Positions 51,628 through 60,052 of a stretch of 64,000 bases of DNA are shown here, in pieces. Source of the DNA: Chloroflexota bacterium (GTDB lineage: Bacteria; Chloroflexota; Anaerolineae; J102); NCBI GenBank assembly GCA_029782215.1, contig JAKOVD010000147.1:124001-188000 (forward strand), in the 5' to 3' direction. The stretch's first letter is position 1, and the number at the start of each line of letters is the position of its first letter. A program made the position numbers and the translations under genes. The notes below the pieces were generated by a model. It did no database searches and was not told the origin of the DNA. It saw only the letters and a list, made by a program, of their open reading frames with translations.

Positions 51628-53268
51628 CTACCCTTGAATGCGCGGCAGGTAGAGAAACGTCAGGTCGCCGGTAATCACGATAGGGGTGGGGCTGAGCTCG
51701 AGGGCGACGGCGCCGTTCTCAGCCACCAGCACGGACGAGACAGGTCCCTCCTGGCCGCGTTCGGTGGGCACGACCTGCATGGTCACCTCCGGGGCGCGCA
51801 CCGGCAGCGAAACCGATGTCACGGGCAAGTCCTCGCCAGGCCCCTGCGCGGCGCCGTTGTCGTACCAAAGCACATAGACAGGCGCTCCCTGGACGGTAAA
51901 GGTAAAGGCCTCGACACCGCTGCCCAGCCCCGTCAGGCGCTGCACGACGTTGTAGCCGCCCAGGGTAGATTGGGCCAGCGCCAGGGCCGGCGCCACCGGT
52001 CGCAACGCCGGTGGACCGGAACCATCCGCCGGATCGACCAGTCCCTGGAAGGCCAGGTCACGCATGCCCAGGTCCTCCTGCTGCAGCCCCGGCCGGTCCT
52101 GCTCCAGCCCCATGACCACCACGTCAAAGCCGTTGGCAGCCGCATAAACCCATTTCTTGAAGGCCAGCCGCGCTTGCTCCGCCCGATACCAGGACTCCAC
52201 CGCGCCATACTGCGGATCGGAGGGGTGACGCAGCGTGTTCCACAGGTCCTCGCCCGTCACAGGGTAGCGCGGATTCACGCGCAGCATCTGTGGGTCGCCC
52301 AGGAGCGCCGGCGCCGAGGTGGCGCCTGTGATCCACACGGGCACCGGCTGCGGGGACAGCGTCGCCAACCAGTCTCCCAGCGTGGCCAGGCCGGGGTAAT
52401 CGGCAAGCGAATGCACCGCCAGAATGTCATAGGCGTCATGGGCTGCGAGGATCTCCGCCGTGGCGAGGATGTCACCGCAGACCGCCGGGCTCACGTTGCT
52501 GACGACGTCCTGGAGGCCTTCCGGGGTGGGGAAGCCATCCAGCAAATCGAGGGCGGGCGTGGATGCCGCCAGGATGCGAACGTCCGGGTCGGCCGCCCGC
52601 GCTGCTGCCGCCGCTGCCCGCAGGAGGGTCACATATTGGGCCGTGGCGGTTTCAGGGCTGTCCCCCTGCCACCACGCCCCGTTGGCTGCTTCCTCTTCGA
52701 TCTGGTAGTAGCGGACGGGGTTGGGGGCGCCGTCGGCGCTGGCCAGCGTCGGAGCATCATCGACGCCGTCCGCATCGTACCGCTCGACCACGGCGCTCAC
52801 CCAGGCTGCGTACGCTGGCTCATAGGCCGGCAGCGGCGGCGTCGACGCGGCGGCCGCGGCTGAGCCGCCCTGGGGCGCCGTGGCACGCGCCCAGGGATTC
52901 CAGGCGCGCAGCACGATAACCGGCTGGAAGCCCGCGCTTTGGTACTCGCGCACGCGGGTGTCAAGGGCCGCCAGCTCGTTGTCCCACTCGTAGACATGGG
53001 CATCACCCTCTGGCGCCGATGGCTCGATGAATCCCCACCGCACGTCGTCGAGGACCGCCAACTGCGCGCCGGTTCGCCGCAGCGCTTGCGGCAGGTCAAA
53101 CGGAAACTCGCGGCTGGCATCGATGACGCCCAAGCGCAGCGACGCCCCCGTCAGGTGCTGGCCCGCGGGATACACCACTGCGTCCAGGTCACACGGCGGG
53201 TTGGGAATGCTGCAAGCTGCCAACCACAGGGCCGCCAGCAAAGTCAGAAGCGAAAGGCGCACGCGCAT
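51628..53268 (-). CDS. secreted lipoprotein with TIM-barrel glycosidase-like domain
   Basis: A 546-residue lipoprotein: signal peptide with lipobox WLAAC at about residue 19. The body reads like a (beta/alpha)8 domain of GH39/GH5 style: DVRWGFIEP, PVIVLRAWNPW, YYQIEEEAANGAWWQGD (candidate acid/base Glu), VRILAAST, DILAVHSLADYP and PVPVWITGAT. A beta-rich C-terminal part (about 440-546) ends in TFLYLPRIQG, similar to the WLPRYLR tail of the first giant protein. Sugar specificity and activity are not determinable by eye. Confidence 0.75.
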   Translation of the reverse strand: MRVRLSLLTLLAALWLAACSIPNPPCDLDAVVYPAGQHLTGASLRLGVIDASREFPFDLPQALRRTGAQLAVLDDVRWGFIEPSAPEGDAHVYEWDNELAALDTRVREYQSAGFQPVIVLRAWNPWARATAPQGGSAAAAASTPPLPAYEPAYAAWVSAVVERYDADGVDDAPTLASADGAPNPVRYYQIEEEAANGAWWQGDSPETATAQYVTLLRAAAAAARAADPDVRILAASTPALDLLDGFPTPEGLQDVVSNVSPAVCGDILATAEILAAHDAYDILAVHSLADYPGLATLGDWLATLSPQPVPVWITGATSAPALLGDPQMLRVNPRYPVTGEDLWNTLRHPSDPQYGAVESWYRAEQARLAFKKWVYAAANGFDVVVMGLEQDRPGLQQEDLGMRDLAFQGLVDPADGSGPPALRPVAPALALAQSTLGGYNVVQRLTGLGSGVEAFTFTVQGAPVYVLWYDNGAAQGPGEDLPVTSVSLPVRAPEVTMQVVPTERGQEGPVSSVLVAENGAVALELSPTPIVITGDLTFLYLPRIQG

Positions 53269-53353
53269 AGGATCTCCATACCACGATCATCGGGGAAGAG
53301 AACAGGCGTCCGGGGCTTCATCATAGCACATTGCCGCCCGGCGCGCCGTGTCG

Positions 53354-54181
53354 TCAATCGTGGTCGCGCTGCACCTGTTCGACGGGACAGAAATGCGTGC
53401 TGCGCCCGCCCACCACAATGCGCCGGATCGGTGCACCGCAGGAAGGGCAGGGTTCATCGGTGCGGCGGAAAACCTGCAGGCTGTTCTGAAAATGGCCGAC
53501 CGACCCATCGGGCCGGCGGTAGTCACGGAGGGTGGTTCCCATCTCCAGCAGTGCCTGCTGGATGACCGCCCGGATGGACCCCACTAGCGCCTCCCGCTCA
53601 GACGCGTCCAGGGCGCCGCCCTCCGTGAGCGGATGGATGCGCGCCCGGTACAGCGCTTCATCGGCATAGATATTGCCAATGCCGGCGACGAGACGCTGAT
53701 CGAGAAGCAGTGACTTGATGGGCGCTCTGCGACCTGCCAGCGCCTTTTCCAGGTGCGCGGTCGTGAACGCGGCGCTGAGCGGCTCCGGCCCCAGCGCACC
53801 CACGACCGCCTGCGGGCTATCCACAAGATAGGCGCGGCCGAACTTGCGCGGGTCGCGGAAACGCCACTCTGTGCCATCTTCCAGTCCAAACACAAGATGT
53901 TCGTGCTTGTCCAGCGGCGCAATGGCGGAGACCACGCGCATTTCCCCGGTCATGCGCAGGTGCATCACCAACCAGCGCCCATCATCCAGCCGGAAGAGCA
54001 TGTACTTGCCGCGGCGCCCCACCTCAGTCACCCTTCGACCCACCACACCCTCCGCAAACAGCGCCGGCTCCGGGCGGTCGATCACGCCGGGCCAGCCAAT
54101 GCGGGCATAGGTGATGGTCTGGTCGATGATCAGCGGGGCCAGGGCATCGGCAATGGTCTGGACCTCAGGCAGCTCAGGCAT
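53354..54181 (-). CDS. mutM: formamidopyrimidine-DNA glycosylase
   Basis: A 275-residue base-excision repair enzyme that removes 8-oxoguanine. The N-terminus MPELPEVQT provides catalytic Pro2 and Glu3, which fixes the start. Lys in GRRGKYMLFRL and the helix-two-turn-helix segment LVAGIGNIYADEALYRARI are present. The C-terminal zinc finger reads CPSCGAPIRR ... FCPVEQ: the usual fourth cysteine of CPxCQ is Glu (GAA) here, so the zinc site is C3E or weakened. No Shine-Dalgarno is seen and the promoter places the transcript start at or next to the ATG. Confidence 0.93.
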   Translation of the reverse strand: MPELPEVQTIADALAPLIIDQTITYARIGWPGVIDRPEPALFAEGVVGRRVTEVGRRGKYMLFRLDDGRWLVMHLRMTGEMRVVSAIAPLDKHEHLVFGLEDGTEWRFRDPRKFGRAYLVDSPQAVVGALGPEPLSAAFTTAHLEKALAGRRAPIKSLLLDQRLVAGIGNIYADEALYRARIHPLTEGGALDASEREALVGSIRAVIQQALLEMGTTLRDYRRPDGSVGHFQNSLQVFRRTDEPCPSCGAPIRRIVVGGRSTHFCPVEQVQRDHD

Positions 54182-54187
54182 GGCTTC

Positions 54188-54216
54188 ATTGTAGCGAGGT
54201 CGCCGGCATCCGTCTA
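54188..54216 (-). promoter_or_regulatory. promoter of mutM, probably giving a leaderless transcript
   Basis: TAGACG (54216-54211), 17-bp spacer, TACAAT (54193-54188) on the minus strand; the A of ATG 54181 is 7 bp past the -10. Confidence 0.4.
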
Positions 54217-54310
54217 GAGCCCGGCCTGTGAGTGACTTCGCAGGCCGCCGGACGCCAATTCATGCATCGGCATGGAACCTTATTCACTTTTCTGACAGTT
54301 TTCCTTGTGG

Positions 54311-54316
54311 TATGAT
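54311..54316 (+). promoter_or_regulatory. -10 box of the prenyl-synthase-like gene
   Basis: TATGAT with a weak -35 (TTTTCT, 17-bp spacer). TATGATTCAC is repeated 44 bp further on over the alternative start codon. Confidence 0.3.
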
Positions 54317-54337
54317 TCACATGCGTCTTCAGCTTAC

Positions 54338-55087
54338 ATGACTGCTTCTCTGCATATGATTCACGACAAAGTTGCACTCGAACGTGTGTCGCCAACCGCC
54401 CTGGTCGAATCCAACCTGGAGTGGATGTTAGGCGACGACCTCGAGTCGGTCCGCGTGCGGTTGCAGGAGGCCATTCAGAGCGGATATCCCCTCCTCGATG
54501 ATGTCCTGGCGTCGCACCTGCACAGCCACTACCCGCGCGCCATGATCGTCTTGGGAACGAGCCGGCTGGGTCACACTGACCGGCGCAAGCGCGTCGCCCT
54601 GGGCGCTGCCATCGAGATGCTTCACCTGGCCGTCAACGTCCACGACACCTTGCCGCGCGGTGATGTCGAGGCCAACGAGCGCAACCGCTTGTTGATGGGT
54701 TCGGCCATCCTGGTTGGGGATTTCTGCTTCAGCAGAGCATCGAAGCTGGCAGCGGAAACTGAGAACCCCGCGGTGGTGGCCGCTTTCGCCAACGCGCTGG
54801 CAAGGCTGTCCGAGCGGCGGGTCATCACCCTGACCGACACCCCTGACATGCCGCACACGGACGACGCCATCCTCTATGCAGCGGCGGCGGAGGCCTCCGC
54901 CCTGCTGGTAGGACTGCCGAGGCCCCTGCGTTATGCGCTCGGCGAGGCAGCCGCCTCATTCGGCGAGGTCCTCACCGATTCCGAAGCAGCACTTCCCGAA
55001 ACGATCGTTCGCCTTGAGGCGCTTCTGCACGGCCGCCCCTTCGCCCGCCCCTTTATGAACTGGCTGCGCACCCGTATGTCGATGTGA
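54338..55087 (+). CDS. degenerate polyprenyl-synthase-like protein
   Basis: A 249-residue all-helical protein. AIEMLHLAVNVHDTLPRGDV and GSAILVGDFCFSRASKLAA align with the IELLHTATLIHDDVxD and NAVLAGDFLLARA segments of trans-prenyl diphosphate synthases. The first Asp-rich motif (DDxxD) is not intact and no second one is seen, so catalysis is unlikely. It could be the small subunit of a heterodimeric synthase or a repurposed fold; no partner gene is in the window. The start is uncertain: ATG 54338 or 54356, neither with a ribosome binding site. Confidence 0.65.
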   Translation: MTASLHMIHDKVALERVSPTALVESNLEWMLGDDLESVRVRLQEAIQSGYPLLDDVLASHLHSHYPRAMIVLGTSRLGHTDRRKRVALGAAIEMLHLAVNVHDTLPRGDVEANERNRLLMGSAILVGDFCFSRASKLAAETENPAVVAAFANALARLSERRVITLTDTPDMPHTDDAILYAAAAEASALLVGLPRPLRYALGEAAASFGEVLTDSEAALPETIVRLEALLHGRPFARPFMNWLRTRMSM

Positions 55088-55125
55088 CGCCCCCGCTGGC
55101 GTCGCACCCCCAGTGGACTAAAACA

Positions 55126-55157
55126 AACCCCCGTGCTCACGCACGGGGGTTCTTTTT
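55126..55157. terminator. bidirectional rho-independent terminator
   Basis: 10-bp stem AACCCCCGTG / CACGGGGGTT, 6-nt loop, then CTTTTT; the minus strand reads GTTTGTTTTA after the stem. It separates two convergent genes. Confidence 0.85.
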
Positions 55158-55167
55158 GCCAGTGGTC

Positions 55168-55440
55168 TTACTGCTCTAGGGCAGAGTAGCCAGGTCCCTC
55201 GCTGAAGTATTCAGCGTTCTTGGCGGCATCCGCCTCGTACTCCTCAGGAACATCTTCTTCCGGGAAAATGGCCTCGACAGGGCACTCCGGCACGCAGGCG
55301 CCGCAGTCAATGCAGGTGTCGGGGTCAATGTAGTACAGCGGCCATTCCTCTTCGGGCAGGCCTGGGACGATGCACTCTACCGGGCAGACCTCAACACAGG
55401 CGCCGTCACGAATGCAGAGTTCGGTAATAACGTGGGTCAT
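55168..55440 (-). CDS. ferredoxin (two Fe-S cluster type)
   Basis: A 90-residue electron carrier. The second cluster motif CIDCGACVPECP is canonical for [4Fe-4S]. The first, LCIRDGACVEVCPVEC, resembles the 7Fe/8Fe ferredoxins (FdxA type) with altered spacing. An acidic C-terminal tail (PEEDVPEEYEADAA) is typical. AGGAGGAG precedes ATG 55440. It is convergent with the prenyl-synthase-like gene. The partner enzyme is unknown. Confidence 0.9.
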   Translation of the reverse strand: MTHVITELCIRDGACVEVCPVECIVPGLPEEEWPLYYIDPDTCIDCGACVPECPVEAIFPEEDVPEEYEADAAKNAEYFSEGPGYSALEQ

Positions 55441-55578
55441 GAGTCTCCTCCTTCCGGCCCGACGCCCAGTCGATACGGCAGGGGTCAGAGCACATCTTGG
55501 CTGGTGAACGAAATAGGGGTGATTTGCGTGCGGTAGAACAACAGCACACTTGCTTTGTAGCAGATAACCGCAGAGGGG

Positions 55579-58104
55579 TCAAATTGGAGAGGCGGTCACA
55601 AAAATCCGCAGATGGCGCCATCCCATGGCCGGCAGCACCACCTTGCCGGCGGTCAAACTCCCGGTCTGGCCGTCGATTTGGACCTCTGCAACCGTGCCGC
55701 CGTGCAGGACAAGGGTGGTCTCGCTGTCGCTCGGGATGAATTGGCCTTCCTCGCTGCGGTAAATGTCCACGCGGTCGCCGGTCTCCTGCACGGCAAAGGA
55801 GGTCAGGCGAAAGGCGCCCTCGCGGTAGTCCAGGCTTCGGCCGTCATCCTCATAGAGCCACGAGCGCCCGCTGCCCGCGTAGACGTGAAGCTCAAGTCCT
55901 GACTCCGCCTGCTCCTCCACGTACTGCCGGATGGGCGCCAGGGGCAGGACGGTCCCTGCCGCTACGTGCAGGGGCACGGTGGACAGCGGCGCCGCCCGCC
56001 GGAGGCTCCTGCCTCCTACAAGACGTTCATCCGTCCAGAAGTCATACCAGTCGCCGGGGGGCAGCAGAACGGTGCGCTCGACCACCCCGGCCTCAAGCAC
56101 GGGAGACACCAGCAGATGATCGCCCAACAACCACTGGTCGTCGACTTCCCGGAAGGCGGCCTTGGCGGCGCAGGCAAAGACAAGCGGCCGCATGATCGGC
56201 AGCCCCGACTGGCTGCACTGCCAGAAGGCCGTGTACAGGTAGGGCAGCAGACGATAACGCCAACCCAGATAGGCCCGGGCAATGGCTTCGACCTCAGGGC
56301 CAAACGACCACGGCTCCTGCGGCGGCGTGTGCTTGGCGGCGTGTGTCCGGTAGAAGGGCGTGAACGCCGCCAGGCTGAACCAACGCGCAAAGAGCTCCGG
56401 CGACGGCTCACCGTCGAAACCGCCCACGTCGCTGCCGGTGAAAGCCAAACCTGACAGGCCCAGGTTGAGTAGCATGGCCGGGGTCAGCCGCAAATGGTCC
56501 CACGTACTGGCATTGTCGCCGGTCCACCCGCTGGCATAACGCTGCACGCCCGCATAGCCGGAGCGGGTGAACACCCAGTTGCGTTCCCGCGGGCGCAGGC
56601 GGCCCAGACCCTCGTAGGTCGCCCGCACCATCTGCATGCCGTACGCTGATCGCCCTTCGCGATGGTCGCCGCCGCGGCCCTCCAGGTCGTATTGAACGGC
56701 GTTCGGCAGAGACGGGCTGCCGAAAACCGCAGGCTCGTTCATGTCATTCCAGAAACCCGCCACACCGGCCGCCGTCAGGTCCTCATAGAGCCCACCCCAC
56801 CACCGGCGCACGGCCGGGCGGGTGAAGTCGGGGAAATAGCACTCGCCCGGCCAGACAGGACCGTGCACCGGCGAGCCATCCGGCATCTTGAGAAACACAC
56901 CTTGCGCCAGCCCATCTGCGCACACGGCGTAGCCGGCGTCCACCTTGATTCCGGGGTCGATCATCGCCACCGCCTTGAAACCCTGGCGCCGCAGTGCGGC
57001 CACAAGGCCTGGCGGATCAGGAAACGTCTCCCGGTTCCAGGTGAAACACCGAAAACCTTCCATGTAATCGATGTCCAGGTGAATGGCATCGCACGGAAGC
57101 AGGCGGGCGCGGAACTCACCGGCGATCGCCTCCACGCGTGCGGCCGACTCGTAGCTCCAGCGCGATTGGTGGTAGCCCAGCGCCCACAAGGGGGGCAAAG
57201 ACATCCGCCCCGTCTGCCCCGTGTAGCGTTGGACCACCTCGGCTAGACTGTCGCCAACGATGATGTCGATTCGTATCTCGGGACCACTCGTCCGATAGAA
57301 CCATTCGCCCGTGTGGGTATGCCCCAGGTCGATCTCGCCCTCATAGGTGCTGTCGAACAGAAGTCCATACGCTCGTTCCCCCTGCCAAACGAGCAGGAAG
57401 GGAATGTTCATGTACAAGGGATCGTCGCCGGGCCGGTAGCCTTCCGGGTCCCGTGTGGTTAGGCGAAACCGCCGTCCGCGCAGCGCCAACGGGGCAGCCC
57501 GCTCGCCCAGGCCGTAGAACTGGGCCCCGCCTGCCAGCGGGCAGCGCACCCAGCCGTTGTCATCGTCCCACGCCACCAGCAGGCCGGCCAGCAAGGGGTC
57601 ACCATCCGCCGCACCCACGACAAGGCTCATGGGCTCGCGCCGCACGGTGACCGCCACCTGCGCCGTGCGCACCGAGAGGAGGGTTCCGCTGGCTTCGACC
57701 ACGGCGCCGACCGTCTGTGGCTCGCGGAGGGTGGCATAAGAGAAAAAGGGAGGCAGCGGCGCCTGGCGCGCAGCCCGCACGCGGACAATGGGCTCGTCGA
57801 CGGCCTCGATGGTCATGCAGCCCTGACCTATGTCCAGGGACAGCCCCTGGGGCAAGACCGACACGGCCAGGATGGCGTCATTAAACGGCGGCGGAAGGCG
57901 TCGGCGCTCCCCGCCCCAGACCCAGCGCGGAAAACGGCTGAGGGCGGCCCCAAGGGAGCATGGCTGCGCCGGCATGCCTGGGCGCAGATCATAGCGCGCC
58001 TGCGCCCAGGCCCATCGAAGGCGATAGCGCAGCACGCGGGCCACGTCGCCCGGCCGCACGCGCCGGACCTTGCGCCATGTCTCAAGGAGGTTGCGAATGG
58101 ACAT
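55579..58104 (-). CDS. GH31 family alpha-glucosidase
   Basis: An 841-residue glycoside hydrolase. The GH31 nucleophile Asp lies in GFWNDMNEPAVFGSPSLP and the acid/base Asp in SGWTGDNASTWDHLR. The N-terminal beta-sandwich includes FYGLGERAAPLALRG and the C-terminal sandwich includes VAAGTVLPLAPI, both as in the family. It should hydrolyse terminal alpha-glucosides (maltose-type or alpha-xyloside). No signal peptide is evident. ATG 58104 is chosen as the start of the conserved-looking N-terminus; an open frame extends to 58233 without support. Confidence 0.92.
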   Translation of the reverse strand: MSIRNLLETWRKVRRVRPGDVARVLRYRLRWAWAQARYDLRPGMPAQPCSLGAALSRFPRWVWGGERRRLPPPFNDAILAVSVLPQGLSLDIGQGCMTIEAVDEPIVRVRAARQAPLPPFFSYATLREPQTVGAVVEASGTLLSVRTAQVAVTVRREPMSLVVGAADGDPLLAGLLVAWDDDNGWVRCPLAGGAQFYGLGERAAPLALRGRRFRLTTRDPEGYRPGDDPLYMNIPFLLVWQGERAYGLLFDSTYEGEIDLGHTHTGEWFYRTSGPEIRIDIIVGDSLAEVVQRYTGQTGRMSLPPLWALGYHQSRWSYESAARVEAIAGEFRARLLPCDAIHLDIDYMEGFRCFTWNRETFPDPPGLVAALRRQGFKAVAMIDPGIKVDAGYAVCADGLAQGVFLKMPDGSPVHGPVWPGECYFPDFTRPAVRRWWGGLYEDLTAAGVAGFWNDMNEPAVFGSPSLPNAVQYDLEGRGGDHREGRSAYGMQMVRATYEGLGRLRPRERNWVFTRSGYAGVQRYASGWTGDNASTWDHLRLTPAMLLNLGLSGLAFTGSDVGGFDGEPSPELFARWFSLAAFTPFYRTHAAKHTPPQEPWSFGPEVEAIARAYLGWRYRLLPYLYTAFWQCSQSGLPIMRPLVFACAAKAAFREVDDQWLLGDHLLVSPVLEAGVVERTVLLPPGDWYDFWTDERLVGGRSLRRAAPLSTVPLHVAAGTVLPLAPIRQYVEEQAESGLELHVYAGSGRSWLYEDDGRSLDYREGAFRLTSFAVQETGDRVDIYRSEEGQFIPSDSETTLVLHGGTVAEVQIDGQTGSLTAGKVVLPAMGWRHLRIFVTASPI

Positions 58105-58431
58105 GTTGTGGAAAGGGGATGGCTGGCGCCACCCTATCGATTGTAGCCCTCTCCGGATGCCTGGGCAATACGACCGCAGGCGCGGAGCGATTCGTCGTTT
58201 CGCGCGGTATAGACCTCCGGGAGGCGGCTGCACGCGTTTCCAAGTAGCGAGGTGTTCGTGCCGCCTCCCGGAGGTCTCGTTGACGGCGCTGCCATGCGCC
58301 AGTGCGACGACCTGCGCGCGATCTTGAACCGCACCCGCCAGGGTGCAATGTCCAGGCGCGGCACAGGGACAATTGCCGGGCAGGCTGCGACGCGGGTAGA
58401 ATCAACCTACCTTATCTGTGGCCCCTCTCTT
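58105..58431. other. divergent intergenic region with an 18-bp perfect inverted repeat
   Basis: AGACCTCCGGGAGGCGGC (58211-58228) and its exact complement (58260-58277) enclose a 31-bp centre. There is no T-tract on either side. No gene is seen. Confidence 0.6.
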
Positions 58432-60018
58432 ATGTCAAACCTATCCGGTGCACGGGCCCAAAGGCTCGCCAACCTCCTCTCCTACCTGATTCTCGGAATC
58501 CTCACCCTCTGGTTGGCGGTCTATGTGGTGTTGTCGCTGCAGTGGCGGATGACGCACGATACGCCCATCGTGTTCTATCCCGCCTTCCTTATCGACCACT
58601 TCGGCTTCGTTCCCTACCGCGACCTGTTCACCGACACCTTCCCCGGCACGCTGGCCTTCCACATTGCCGTGGGCAGGCTCATCGACTACAGCGACGGGAT
58701 TCGCTTCCGGATCGTCGACCTAACCTGGCTGGCGCTGATCGGCGTGGTCACTTGGGGCATCATGCGGCGCTTTGGCCGGCTCGTGGCCTGGGCCAGCGTC
58801 GTCCTCTTCTCGCTTCTGTTCCTGCACGAAGGGCCCATCCTTAGCTTCCAGCGCGATTACCTCGGGGTGCTCCCCGTGGCCCTGGCCACGCTGGTTGGCG
58901 TGGCCCAGCACCGGATCAGGGTGCGCCCCTTCTGGAAATATCTCCTCATCGGCTTTCTCTTCGGCCTGGCCGCGACCATCAAGCCGCAGATGGCATTGGG
59001 CGCGCCCCTGCTTCTGCTCTACATGGTCGTCGAGGCCCATGAGGGCGCATCGCTGTGGCGGTATTTCTCCGCCTGGATCGCGGCCGGCCTGGTGGCGGCG
59101 GTGGGGCTGGCGGCGCCCCTGGCCCTGGTGTTCCTCTGGCTGTGGCGCAGCGGCGGCCTGGCTGCCTACCAGGAGATGCTGACCTACCACCTCCCTCTCT
59201 ACCTGTCGCTCACCGGCGAACACAAGGTCATCGACAATACGGTCCTCCGCTACCTCTACGACTACCAGAAGCTGGGCAAGATCGGTGGCTTCGGCATCTG
59301 GCTGGCGCCTGCCGCCCTGGGCGGTTTCCTGGGCCTCCAGCTCGGCGGGCTGGACCGCAGCCGGCGTCTGTTCATCCTGCTGATGGTGGGCCAGCTCGTC
59401 ATGTACGGCATCTACGTCATCCTGGGAGCCAAGTTCTGGCCCTACCACTGGGTGCCGTTCGTGTACTTCACCACGCTGTTGGCCGCCCTCTGTCTGCTGC
59501 CGCTGCCGACAGCCTCCGGCGCCGCGGCACGCCTTGTTCCCGTCATCGTGCTGGCGACGGTCTGCCTGTTGGCCTTTCCCCCCTCGAACGACTTCTACGG
59601 CCAACTCTGGGGGCAAACCCCGCGCTCGCCCGAAGGGGGTCGCGCCGATGCCATCGCCGCCTACCTCTCCGGGCACATGCAGCCCGGCGACACCGTGCAG
59701 GCCCTTGACTGGACCGGGGGCGGCAACCATGCCTTGTTGATGGTCAAGGCCAGGATGGCCACACCCTTCTTCGAGGACTACGAGTTCTATCACCACGTCT
59801 CCAACCCCTTCATCCAGGAACTGCGGCGCCGGTTCATCAGCCGGCTGCAGGAGGTCAAGCCGCGGTTCATCGTGGAAGTGCTGGTCAAGCCGCGCGTGAG
59901 CGGCCCCGACACCACCACGGAGTTTCCAGCCCTGCGCCAACTCCTCGACGAGGATTACCATGTCGTTTCCACCGGCGATGGCTATCTCATTTACGAACGC
60001 CTGCAACAAGGCTCCTGA
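58432..60018 (+). CDS. polytopic membrane protein, GT-C glycosyltransferase-like
   Basis: A 528-residue protein with about ten hydrophobic helices (first: LSYLILGILTLWLAVYVVLS). The loop after TM1 has HFGFVPYRDLFTDTFPGTLA, an Asp-bearing segment as in PMT/ArnT-like enzymes. The soluble C-terminus (about 430-528) has YLSGHMQPGDTVQALDWTGG. It is distinct from the pair at 24-29 kb. Inferred role: transfer of a sugar from a lipid carrier to a surface acceptor. ATG 58432 is taken because the upstream frame enters the inverted repeat. Confidence 0.75.
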   Translation: MSNLSGARAQRLANLLSYLILGILTLWLAVYVVLSLQWRMTHDTPIVFYPAFLIDHFGFVPYRDLFTDTFPGTLAFHIAVGRLIDYSDGIRFRIVDLTWLALIGVVTWGIMRRFGRLVAWASVVLFSLLFLHEGPILSFQRDYLGVLPVALATLVGVAQHRIRVRPFWKYLLIGFLFGLAATIKPQMALGAPLLLLYMVVEAHEGASLWRYFSAWIAAGLVAAVGLAAPLALVFLWLWRSGGLAAYQEMLTYHLPLYLSLTGEHKVIDNTVLRYLYDYQKLGKIGGFGIWLAPAALGGFLGLQLGGLDRSRRLFILLMVGQLVMYGIYVILGAKFWPYHWVPFVYFTTLLAALCLLPLPTASGAAARLVPVIVLATVCLLAFPPSNDFYGQLWGQTPRSPEGGRADAIAAYLSGHMQPGDTVQALDWTGGGNHALLMVKARMATPFFEDYEFYHHVSNPFIQELRRRFISRLQEVKPRFIVEVLVKPRVSGPDTTTEFPALRQLLDEDYHVVSTGDGYLIYERLQQGS

Positions 60019-60052
60019 GCTTCGCCTTCGCTTCCTCTGAGGTCTCATCACC

